A stretch of DNA of 64,000 bases, taken from Erwinia sp. SLM-02 (GTDB lineage: Bacteria > Pseudomonadota > Gammaproteobacteria > Enterobacterales > Enterobacteriaceae). The stretch is taken from contig NZ_JAQISN010000001.1 of assembly GCF_037450285.1 (NCBI RefSeq), positions 1,736,001 through 1,800,000 of the forward strand, read 5' to 3'. The notes beneath the pieces are model-generated. The model worked only from the letters and a program-made list of their open reading frames with translations, ran no database searches and had not been told where the DNA came from. Both the position numbers and the translations under genes were made by a program. Shown here one piece after another: positions 7,560 through 15,600 of this stretch. The stretch's first letter is position 1. Each line of letters begins with the position of its first letter.

Positions 7560-10379
7560 TTAAGGTTCCAAAAATCCACGGAAATTTCCTTGGGGATCAA
7601 ATCTAGCACCACGCCCATCAGGGGCGATAACATCAAATCCTCCAAAACGATTTCCTTCTTTTGTGGAGGATCCTGGCGCTTTAATTATCCCATCTAATAT
7701 TTTCTGTCCCTGCTCATTGATTTGAGCCGGGGTACCTTTAGCAACAGGATAGGCACTTCCTTCACGGCTTCCATGTTTCTGTAATGCTCTTCCTGCAATA
7801 GTGAAGTTCCCAGATTTAGCCGCTGGATCAATATTGGTTCCGGTTTTTGATAAGGAATTTAATTCAAATTGTCCGAATTTTCCGGCATTAATTTTACCAA
7901 CATTTGAAGATATGTTCTTAGCGGCATTCGCTGCTACTGCTTCAGCCTTCGCTGCTGCCGCCTCTGCCGCCGTTTTACCAACCCCGATAGCTCCTGCTGC
8001 ACCAACACCGCCCGGTGTCACCACTTCCGCCACCTGCAGTCCGGCATTGTTCAGACAGACTACCGGGGCCGCCGTACATCCCTCAAGTGCCGCTTTCGCC
8101 GCCGCCACGATTTCCGGTGTGGCTCCTACAACCATCGCACCACCGGCCACGCCTGCAACACCGGCTGATACCACAAGGTTTCCTTCCGAAATGCCTTTGG
8201 CTATACCGGCTTTACAGGCAGTATCACAGTCAGGATTTTTGCCCAGCCAGAAGCCAAGATCACTTCCGGCCATCGCACCCAGCGCATTATTCTCAACGGA
8301 ATTCTTACCCGCCTCCGCCCCGGCCACTCCATCTGCAGCACTGCCGCCCGTGATACCTCCGGCAAGGCCCGCCGCCAGAGTGCCCAGCACGCTGACCGTC
8401 TGTTTCTCCGTTTCCGTCAGATCACTGACCTGTTTACCGGCGTACAGCTCCTTCATCACCAGCTGCGCCATCAGCTCGCCGCTGACCGCTCCGGCAGCCC
8501 CCGCTGCCGCACCGTTACCCGCCTCGTACGACACAATGGCACCCACCACCGCGTGCGCCATCGCCCGGCTGGCTTCGTCCGGGGCCAGTTTGTGGATCTG
8601 CTCTGCCAGATACGGCGCAGCCGCACCGGACAGCAGCTGCCCCACATTGCCGCCAGCCAGCCCCTGTATCGCCGCCGTTGCCGCTTGGATACCCTGCTGG
8701 ATCGCGCTCCCTGTGCCCCACGGGGCCATAGCATTGTTATACGCCTGCTGCGCCACATCCGATTCGGTATAAGGCTTGCCCCCGGCAGCGAGTTGTTCTC
8801 TCGCCGCATTCAGCGCGACCGGGTCTTTCTCCGCCTTCTGCCCGGCTATCTGGCCCTGCGTCCTTGCAATATCCCCGACCTGGCTGCCGATCTCCCCGAT
8901 AACCTGCGCTTCCTGCAGCCGCTTCTGCTCTTTCTCCTTATCAAATATCGGGCTCAGGCCTTTCGCCGCGTGCTCCGTATCCCGGTCCAGCGTTGCCACA
9001 TCCTGCTGCTGTTTATCCTTATCCCGGATAACTATCGTGCCGTCTTCCACCGCCGCGTGCGTCGTGCTGCTGTCGTGACCGTTGCCGTTTGCACCGACCA
9101 GCGTGTTGTTCGCCATATTGCCGACGAACTGCTCGCCCACGCCGCCGCCGGTGCTGATGCCTGCGCCCTGGTGCGAGACGTCGTAGTCGGCTTTGTTATG
9201 AATATCGCTCCAGCCCAGCGTCCCCGTATCCAGCCGGTTCTTCTCTTTCTCTGCCGTGCTGGCAATCGCGCCGCCGTCCAGCTGCGTATGACTGCCCACG
9301 CTGATATCAAAGCCGCCTTTCCCGGCAAACACCCCCGTCTGCTCTTTTACGCTGGCGAAGTCACTGTTCATCTTATCCCGGCTGCCGCTCAGGCTGGCCG
9401 AGCCGCCGATGCCCATACCGCCGATAACGCTGCCCCCGACGCTGCTGCCGGTCTGCTTCATGTCGTAGTGGTCGCGGTCCTGCTCGCTGGCAATCTGCAG
9501 ATTGTGCCCGATGTCGGCTTTCACCGAGTCGCCGCTGACCTGCGCGCCCTGCAGCACCGTGTCGTGCCCGCTGTTCAGCGTCAGGCTCCGGCCCGCATCC
9601 GCCGTCGTCTCGCTGTGGGTCAGGCTGCTGCCGTTCTCATGGCCCCGGCTGTGGTCGGCGCTCGCCGACACGCTCAGCCCCAGTGCGCCCCCGCCCGCCG
9701 ACAGCCCTGCGCCCACGCTACCGCCGTGGCTGCTGCTGTGCCCACTGCTCTGCGTGCTGTTTTTCCCCGACGTCAGGCTGAGGTCCCGGCTGGCCGACAG
9801 CGCCATATCCTGTCCGGCCTTCAGCTGCCCGCCCTCCACGGTCAGGTCGCCTCCCGTGGCCGCGATATGCATATCGCGCCCCGCCTGCAGGTGGCTGCCC
9901 GATGCGGTACGCTCTTCCTCACGCTGCTCCGAGGTCGACTTCTGCTTACCGTAACTCAGCGTCAGCCCGGCGATGTTGCCATCGCTGCTGCCACCCGTCG
10001 CGCCCGCCGCCAGCTGTGCCGCCTGGGCCGCCTGATACCCGGTCAGCGCCGCCTGCGTGCCCTTCAGCGCCGCCAGACGACCGCTCTCTTCTTTCTTCGC
10101 CGCCTTCGCCTGATGCACCGCGGTGTTCAGCGCACTGCCCACCGTACCGGATAACCCCAGCGTCAGGCCACTGCTTTTCGACTCGCTTTTCGTCAGCGCC
10201 GTGTGGCTGTTCTCCGCCGCACTGATGCTGACGTTTTTACCCTGCACCGTCAGATCCTGACCGGCCACCAGGTCGCTGCCGTGAACGGTCGCCGCGTTCC
10301 CCGCCTGCAGCGTCAGGCTGCCCGCGCTGCTGCGCTGTTCGCTGTCGGTGAGGCTGAGAATGTCGTTGCCGGCCTGCAA
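7560..10379 (-). CDS. Orphan CdiA C-terminal cassette (FHA repeats, pretoxin, toxin)
   Basis: An open frame of about 940 residues lacks signal peptide, secretion domain and any good start; the first available start at 10379 is a TTG and the open frame continues to about 10401. It is nearly identical to the distal part of the full CdiA (12634-24471) up to the VENN motif (8286-8297), then diverges completely. The unique tail has a pretoxin section and a toxin end with ALQKHGSREGSAY and PDGRGARFDPQGNFRGFLEP. An in-frame deletion of 759 bases (253 codons) relative to the long gene joins LTDSEQR directly to SSAGSLTLQ. Such cassettes are known as silent stores of alternative toxins that can be recombined onto the main cdiA. 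The toxin activity is not identified. Confidence 0.8.
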   Translation of the reverse strand: MQAGNDILSLTDSEQRSSAGSLTLQAGNAATVHGSDLVAGQDLTVQGKNVSISAAENSHTALTKSESKSSGLTLGLSGTVGSALNTAVHQAKAAKKEESGRLAALKGTQAALTGYQAAQAAQLAAGATGGSSDGNIAGLTLSYGKQKSTSEQREEERTASGSHLQAGRDMHIAATGGDLTVEGGQLKAGQDMALSASRDLSLTSGKNSTQSSGHSSSHGGSVGAGLSAGGGALGLSVSASADHSRGHENGSSLTHSETTADAGRSLTLNSGHDTVLQGAQVSGDSVKADIGHNLQIASEQDRDHYDMKQTGSSVGGSVIGGMGIGGSASLSGSRDKMNSDFASVKEQTGVFAGKGGFDISVGSHTQLDGGAIASTAEKEKNRLDTGTLGWSDIHNKADYDVSHQGAGISTGGGVGEQFVGNMANNTLVGANGNGHDSSTTHAAVEDGTIVIRDKDKQQQDVATLDRDTEHAAKGLSPIFDKEKEQKRLQEAQVIGEIGSQVGDIARTQGQIAGQKAEKDPVALNAAREQLAAGGKPYTESDVAQQAYNNAMAPWGTGSAIQQGIQAATAAIQGLAGGNVGQLLSGAAAPYLAEQIHKLAPDEASRAMAHAVVGAIVSYEAGNGAAAGAAGAVSGELMAQLVMKELYAGKQVSDLTETEKQTVSVLGTLAAGLAGGITGGSAADGVAGAEAGKNSVENNALGAMAGSDLGFWLGKNPDCDTACKAGIAKGISEGNLVVSAGVAGVAGGAMVVGATPEIVAAAKAALEGCTAAPVVCLNNAGLQVAEVVTPGGVGAAGAIGVGKTAAEAAAAKAEAVAANAAKNISSNVGKINAGKFGQFELNSLSKTGTNIDPAAKSGNFTIAGRALQKHGSREGSAYPVAKGTPAQINEQGQKILDGIIKAPGSSTKEGNRFGGFDVIAPDGRGARFDPQGNFRGFLEP

Positions 10380-10401
10380 CGCGAGGCGGTCGCCGCCTTT
10401 T
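8286..10401 (-). repeat. Direct repeat, copy A (in the orphan cassette)
   Basis: Bases 8286-10332 are collinear with 13576-15622, offset exactly 5290, with scattered substitutions and no indels seen. Bases 10332-10401 match 16381-16450. The copies diverge sharply at the VENN codons on one side and after GCCGCCTTTTAA on the other. Both copies have the same orientation, so recombination between them would delete the DNA between. Confidence 0.9.
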
Positions 10402-10575
10402 AAAGAACAGGAAGTAACGACTGAGCACCATGATTGTGAAGAGTCAGGTCACGCAGGCCGTGGCGCGTGTAGGAAAGGCGGCAACTAAAGAGAAGGGATA
10501 AATTTATTAACGCGGGGCTGAGGTGTTGGAGCACCTGACCCCCGCTGACCACAGCAACTAGCAGAGGTAGTTATT

Positions 10576-10946
10576 ATGGCTGAGCAACATCATAAGTCAG
10601 GCACAGGTATATCCACAACAACACGGACTTACACTGTGGGCTACGTCCGGGATTCGCGGACATTTGAACCGTCACCGGCTGTTATCCTTAAGGGGAACTG
10701 GCTGAGGCAGGATTTGAGACTGGCAGGCCACTGGAAGTAAAGGTGCTATCGGGTTGTCTGATATTGACTGCGCAGGAGCCTCAGCCTGAACCTGCTGAAC
10801 CTGCTGAACCTGCTGAACCTGCTGAACCTGCTGAACCAGAAGTAGTGACCACACTGCGCCGGGCATGTAAAAAACTTTCCGCCCGCAAGCAACGACAGGT
10901 AGCGGAGTTTATACAGGTAATTGCGGGACCGCCGATGCACTCGTAA
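10576..10946 (+). pseudogene. symE: Frameshifted symE paralogue
   Basis: The copy opens with MAEQHHKSGTGISTTTRTYT and reads through LKGNWL before going out of frame and stopping at TAA (10738-10740). The rest of the toxin resumes in another frame from about 10743 (LSGCLILTAQEP, then ACKKLSARKQRQVAEF) to a stop at 10944-10946. Compared with the intact copy, which has CTGGCTGAGGCAGGA at this point, the broken copy has CTGAGGCAGGA. The difference is a four-base loss between CTG repeats. It also carries an internal Pro-Ala-Glu repeat. It is expected to be inactive. Confidence 0.85.
10791..10835 (+). repeat. Five copies of a 9-bp repeat (CCTGCTGAA)
   Basis: Five perfect tandem copies of CCTGCTGAA encode (Pro-Ala-Glu)5 in the second half of the broken symE. 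The intact paralogue has no such array. The purity suggests recent slippage. Confidence 0.9.
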
Positions 10947-10965
10947 CTGAGAGGCTATAAAGTAA

Positions 10966-10989
10966 AATCCCGGCTCAACGGCCGGGATT
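10966..10989 (+). terminator. Hairpin after the symE pseudogene
   Basis: AATCCCGGC (10966-10974) pairs with GCCGGGATT (10981-10989). It is nearly the same as the hairpin after the intact symE (7307-7334), preceded in both by TATAAAGTAAA, so this part was duplicated with the gene. Confidence 0.7.
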
Positions 10990-11008
10990 GTGTCAAGTTG
11001 GCGAGCTG

Positions 11009-11575
11009 TTATGAGGCATTATCCAGCTCATCAAAAAGATTGCGGAACTTTTCCTCCAGCTCATCCAGCTTTTCCTTATCCGGCATTTTATCCTTGTAGA
11101 CATGTTTGGTAAAAGATAAAACCGTTTCAGCCAACCCACCGTAACCCTTGATCAGGTTCTCTATTTTTTTCTGTTTCTTCTCCCACTCGCGTGATGCAAT
11201 ACACTTTTTATGTTCCCTACATACAGCTTCAGGATCGATAAAAAGCTTTTTAATCACGTCAGTTTCTACAATGTAGGATGTCTGTGTTGTGGCACATCGG
11301 GCGATTGAAGACGTAGTATTAACATTGCAGTGCAGGACTGGGATAAAATATTTTTTCTCCAGGATTTCCACAATGGCCGGAAGTCTGAGCACTTCGTAGT
11401 CGGCTACTACGTTATTTCCTGCCGAAGTCAGTCGCTCTCCGCGAAGAAGAGAGCACAAAACAACGACCTGAGCATTCTTCATACGATTAATTTGCAACAA
11501 CAGCGCTGGATGAGCAGAGAACTTCGAAGCCAACTCAGCACGGGCAACAGAGGGATGGATCGTTAATAAAGTCAT
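11009..11575 (-). CDS. Unknown protein with a probable winged-helix N-terminus
   Basis: This 188-residue protein is the last gene of a compact three-gene operon. The N-terminal part (about 25-80: LLLQINRMKNAQVVVLCSLL, then VADYEVLRLPAIVEILEKKY) has the look of the winged-helix domains found in phage and plasmid proteins. The middle holds several Cys (CATTQTS, VCREHKKCIAS). The C-terminal third is Lys/Glu-rich and probably coiled. The start has a good ribosome site (TAAGGTAA) that overlaps the end of the preceding ORF. I do not recognise the family; the DNA-binding idea is inference. Its place between a symE remnant and a CDI immunity gene suggests accessory origin. Confidence 0.55.
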   Translation of the reverse strand: MTLLTIHPSVARAELASKFSAHPALLLQINRMKNAQVVVLCSLLRGERLTSAGNNVVADYEVLRLPAIVEILEKKYFIPVLHCNVNTTSSIARCATTQTSYIVETDVIKKLFIDPEAVCREHKKCIASREWEKKQKKIENLIKGYGGLAETVLSFTKHVYKDKMPDKEKLDELEEKFRNLFDELDNAS

Positions 11576-11586
11576 CGTTGATTACC

Positions 11587-11826
11587 TTACCTATTGATAT
11601 TTATACAATAAGACTTCAGGTTAACCACTTGATGTAAAACAGAGATACCGGATTTAAGTTTAGTTAAACTTAAAGTTGTGGCCATAGATATGCAAATGCG
11701 CATAATATTATGGACAACCTCCTGTAAACTGATGTTACAGCGCGGGTTACTGAAGGCAGGGTCCGGACCTAGTCGCCAAACTGTGTATCCGTTCCCTGCC
11801 TCTTCCTTCATCGCCTTCCTACTCAT
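11587..11826 (-). CDS. Small unknown ORF, middle gene of the 11009-12229 operon
   Basis: About 79 residues (MSRKAMKEEAGNGYTVWRLG start). Its ATG overlaps the end of the upstream gene by eight bases, and its stop at 11587 lies 11 bases before the next start, so translational coupling in both directions is plausible. No signal peptide, membrane helix or known motif is seen. It could be a truncated remnant; the tight spacing is the main support. Confidence 0.4.
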   Translation of the reverse strand: MSRKAMKEEAGNGYTVWRLGPDPAFSNPRCNISLQEVVHNIMRICISMATTLSLTKLKSGISVLHQVVNLKSYCININR

Positions 11827-12229
11827 CACCCAGCCTGAAGATAATCTGACCTTTCTCCATCTGTGTGTCTGAATCCTGTGAAAACTGCTTTACTGATGCC
11901 TCATCATCATCTGACAGACGCGGGAACCCCGGACGCAACGTCAGACGGATAGCGCAGGAAGAGAACTCCCCGGCTTTATTTTTCTGGCCCGCCACGGCAA
12001 AGCCACCTACCGGGATCTTTTTAATCATCCACAGGGAGGATTCTGCATCGTGCAGGATGTCAACACGGTCACCAATGTTGATGCCGGTTTCGTCCATGAC
12101 TGAACGACTGAGGCGAAAGCCCAGCTCAACGGCTCCCGTCACTCGTTTGCTCTGCGTAACGGCTACATTATTGCTCTGGGCAATACGGCCTGTTTTTGCA
12201 GCGAGGTTGGATAGTGAGACAAAGGACAT
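11819..12229 (-). CDS. Unknown protein with an AbrB/MazE-like segment
   Basis: This 136-residue protein leads the operon. ATG 12229 has a good ribosome site (CGGAG, eight bases away); the in-frame TTG at 12235 is less likely. The central stretch FRLSRSVMDETGINIGDRVD, followed by LHDAESSLWMIKKIP, resembles the swapped-hairpin AbrB/MazE type of DNA-binding fold, suggesting a transcription factor or antitoxin. A strong sigma-70-type promoter and a perfect palindrome lie upstream, which would suit autoregulation. The name and role are unknown; the fold guess is by eye. Confidence 0.5.
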   Translation of the reverse strand: MSFVSLSNLAAKTGRIAQSNNVAVTQSKRVTGAVELGFRLSRSVMDETGINIGDRVDILHDAESSLWMIKKIPVGGFAVAGQKNKAGEFSSCAIRLTLRPGFPRLSDDDEASVKQFSQDSDTQMEKGQIIFRLGDE

Positions 12230-12259
12230 TTTCAACTCCGTTTATTGTTTGTGTTAGAT

Positions 12260-12314
12260 ATTATCTGATCAATTAAATTTCGTTGCAATTCAATTTACTC
12301 ACAACTGAAGTTGT
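12260..12314 (-). promoter_or_regulatory. Promoter and palindromic operator of the unknown three-gene operon
   Basis: Reading the minus strand, TTGCAA (12283-12288) and GATAAT (12260-12265) stand 17 bases apart, close to the sigma-70 consensus, about 30 bases before the start at 12229. Just upstream is the perfect palindrome ACAACTGAAGTTGT (12301-12314), a candidate operator. Binding by the first gene product is inference. Confidence 0.65.
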
Positions 12315-12396
12315 ACTTTTACCATGATAACGATTAACCGTTACGCCTGAATGTCTCTCGCGAAGTATATCATGCCACCAAAGAAGATCTGAATAA

Positions 12397-12424
12397 CAAA
12401 AAACCGGCTCTATGGCCGGTTTGA
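12397..12424 (-). terminator. Rho-independent terminator after the cdiA immunity gene
   Basis: On the minus strand AACCGGC...GCCGGTT (12402-12408 with 12415-12421) is followed by a run of T (12397-12401 as A on the plus strand). It ends the cdiA-immunity transcript 13 bases after the immunity stop. Confidence 0.8.
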
Positions 12425-12436
12425 TTTTTGTAGAAC

Positions 12437-12637
12437 CTAAGCTATTTGGTCGGGAAGTAGCGCAATTTGTGAGATAGTATTCCCTTCATCGTCACAAAAT
12501 TCGACTTCATAGGCTTTCTCTGGATCCTCATAGATGTCGATTACCACGCCTTGCATCCCTCGATACAATTTTTCACCTGGCAAATCAACCTGTAATGTAA
12601 CAACATCGAACGGTGTAAAGCTCACAAGTGACCTCAT
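12437..12637 (-). CDS. cdiI: CdiI-type immunity protein, DUF4926 family
   Basis: The 66-residue protein (MRSLVSFTPFDVVTLQVDLP start, with GMQGVVIDIYEDPEKAYEVE) fits the DUF4926 pattern, a small beta-rich family often found directly after DUF6883-type toxin domains. Its ATG overlaps the cdiA stop by four bases (ATGA), which ties its translation to the toxin. CDI immunity proteins bind the C-terminal toxin in the cytoplasm and protect the producer and its siblings. The function is inferred from family and position. Confidence 0.8.
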   Translation of the reverse strand: MRSLVSFTPFDVVTLQVDLPGEKLYRGMQGVVIDIYEDPEKAYEVEFCDDEGNTISQIALLPDQIA

Positions 12638-15600
12638 TTATTAACGTATATAGTTGTCATTCTCGGCGTTGTGGATCCCACATCGTAGATCCAGCCAGTC
12701 CTTACTATTACAGTTTTCCCGTTAGGCCCGGTAATCGGCATATCAATTGTCATTCGCTGACCGAATTTATCTGAGGATCCCATTTTAACTGAATTAGACT
12801 TCACGCCTTCCTGTACTTTCGTAATCAGATCCGCTGCATTTGACTGGTTATAACCCAGCGCTGATTCAAAAACCTTTGCTTTGTTACCTCCGACAGGATG
12901 CTCTGAATTTAGAGCATAGGACGTAACTTTATTAGGATCGATTACAGCCTTATCTGCATTGACCAACCTCCCGGTCGCAGACGTTTGTGCAACAGCTTCA
13001 GCGTAAGTATAATTTTTCCAGTTCTCTGTAGGGCCTGAGAGTTTGCCTGAAGATGCAGATTCAGCAGTGGCAGCCATTTTATCGGCATTAATACCCGCTG
13101 ATTCAGCCTTACCCGCAACCTTAGCAACAACCTTCTCCGTCAGTACCGCGCCACCTTTAGCAACCCCTGCACCGCCAGCCAGCAGCCCGGCGATGTCCGT
13201 CACCAGCTTACCGCCTTCAACACCCGCATTAAACGAGCCGCTGGCCCCGGCTTTCTGGTACTCCACTTCCATCCGGTCAATGCGATCTATATAAGACTGC
13301 TTCACCGCATCCGACACATTGCCCAGCACATCACCACTGTTAAACAGCGATTTCAATGCGTCATAGGTTTCCTGCGGGCTGCTGGCCGTTTTCACGATGC
13401 TGTCTATCGTGTCGTACAGCCCTGCCGGAACCCCGGCCACCATCCCCGCCGCAAAGCTGCCGTCCTGCCCCAGGTCAATCGCCGTCCATTTCGCCTGAAC
13501 ACCGGCTTTGCAGGCCACGGTCTGACATTCTGCGATTTCCTTATCCTTCTGAGCCTGCTGTTTCTGGCTCAGATAGTTATTCTCAACCGAATTCTTACCA
13601 GCCTGTGCCCCGGCCATCCCATCCGCCGCGCGGCCTCCCGTCAGTCCTCCGGCAAGGCCCGCCGCCAGGGTGCCCAGCACGCTGACCGTCTGTTTCTCCG
13701 TTTCCGTCAGATCACTGACCTGTTTACCGGCGTACAGCTCCTTCATCACCAGCTGCGCCATCAGCTCGCCGCTGACCGCTCCGGCAGCCCCCGCTGCCGC
13801 ACTGTTTCCTGCTTCATACGACACAATGGCACCCACCACCGCGTGCGCCATCGCCCGGCTGGCTTCGTCCGGGGCCAGTTTGTGGATCTGCTCGGCCAGA
13901 TAAGGTGCAGCCGCACCAGACAGCAGCTGCCCCACATTGCCGCCAGCCAGCCCCTGTATCGCCGCCGTTGCCGCCTGGATACCCTGCTGGATCGCGCTCC
14001 CTGTGCCCCACGGGGCCATCGCATTGTTATACGCCTGCTGCGCCACATCCGATTCGGTATAAGGCTTGCCCCCGGCAGCGAGTTGTTCTCTCGCCGCATT
14101 CAGCGCGACCGGGTCTTTCTCCGCCTTCTGCCCGGCTATCTGGCCCTGCGTCCTTGCAATATCCCCGACCTGCGAGCCTATCTCACCAATCACCTGCGCT
14201 TCCTGCAGCCGCCTCTGCTCCTTCTCCTTATCAAAGATCGGACTCAGGCCGTTCGCCGCGTGCTCCGTATCGCGGTCCAGCGTTGCCACATCCTGCTGCT
14301 GCTTATCCTTGTCCCGGATAACTATCGTGCCGTCTTCCACCGCCGCGTGCGTCGTGCTGCTGTCGTGTCCGCTGCCGTTTGCACCGACCAGCGTGTTGTT
14401 CGCCATATTGCCGACGAACTGTTCGCCCACGCCACCGCCGGTGCTGATACCTGCGCCCTGGTGCGAGACGTCGTAGTCGGCTTTGTTATGAATGTCGCTC
14501 CAGCCCAGCGTCCCCGTATCCAGCCGGTTCTTCTCTTTCTCCGCCGTGCTGGCAATCGCGCCGCCGTCCAGCTGCGTATGGCTGCCCACGCTGATATCAA
14601 AGCCGCCTTTACCGGCAAACACCCCCGACTGCTCTTTCACGCTGGCGAAATCACTGTTCATCCTGTCCCGGCTGCCGCTCAGGCTGGCCGAGCCGCCGAT
14701 GCCCATACCGCCGATAACGCTGCCCCCGACGCTGCTGCCGGTCTGCTTCATGTCGTAGTGGTCGCGGTCCTGCTCGCTGGCAATCTGCAGATTGTGCCCG
14801 ATGTCGGCTTTCACCGAGTCGCCGCTGACCTGCGCGCCCTGCAGCACCGTGTCGTGCCCGCTGTTCAGCGTCAGGTTCCGGCCCGCATCCGCCGTCGTCT
14901 CGCTGTGGGTCAGGCTGCTGCCGTTCTCGTGCCCGTGGCTGTGGTCGGCGCTCGCCGACACGCTCAGACCCAGTGCGCCCCCGCCCGCCGACAGCCCTGC
15001 GCCCACGCTACCGCCGTGGCTGCTGCTGTGCCCACTGCTCTGCGTGCTGTTTTTCCCCGACGTCAGGCTGAGGTCCCGGCTGGCCGACAGCGCCATATCC
15101 TGCCCGGCCTTCAGCTGTGCGCCCTCCACGGTCAGGTCGCCTCCCGTGGCCGCGATATGCATATCGCGCCCCGCCTGCAGGTGGCTGCCCGACGCGGTAC
15201 GCTCTTCCTCACGCTGCTCCGAGGTCGACTTCTGCTTACCGTAACTCAGCGTCAGCCCGGCGATGTTGCCGTCGCTGCTGCCACCCGTCGCGCCCGCCGC
15301 CAGCTGTGCTGCCTGGGCCGCCTGATACCCGGTCAGCGCCGCCTGCGTGCCCTTCAGCGCCGCCAGACGACCGCTCTCCTCTTTCTTCGCCGTCTTCGCC
15401 TGATGCACCGCGGTGTTCAGCGCACTGCCCACCGTACCGGATAACCCCAGCGTCAGGCCACTGCTTTTCGACTCGCTTTTCGTCAGCGCCGTGTGGCTGT
15501 TCTCCGCCGCACTGATGCTGACGTTTTTACCCTGCACCGTCAGATCCTGACCGGCCACCAGGTCGCTGCCGTGCACGGTCGCCGCGTTCCCCGCCTGCAG

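Noticed and set aside
13843..15444. 533-codon plus-strand open frame opposite cdiA (and its twin at 8553-10154)
   Set aside because: It is a shadow of GC-rich repetitive cdiA codons. The protein is Arg/Ala/His-rich with no motif or ribosome site, and the twin exists only because the DNA is duplicated.
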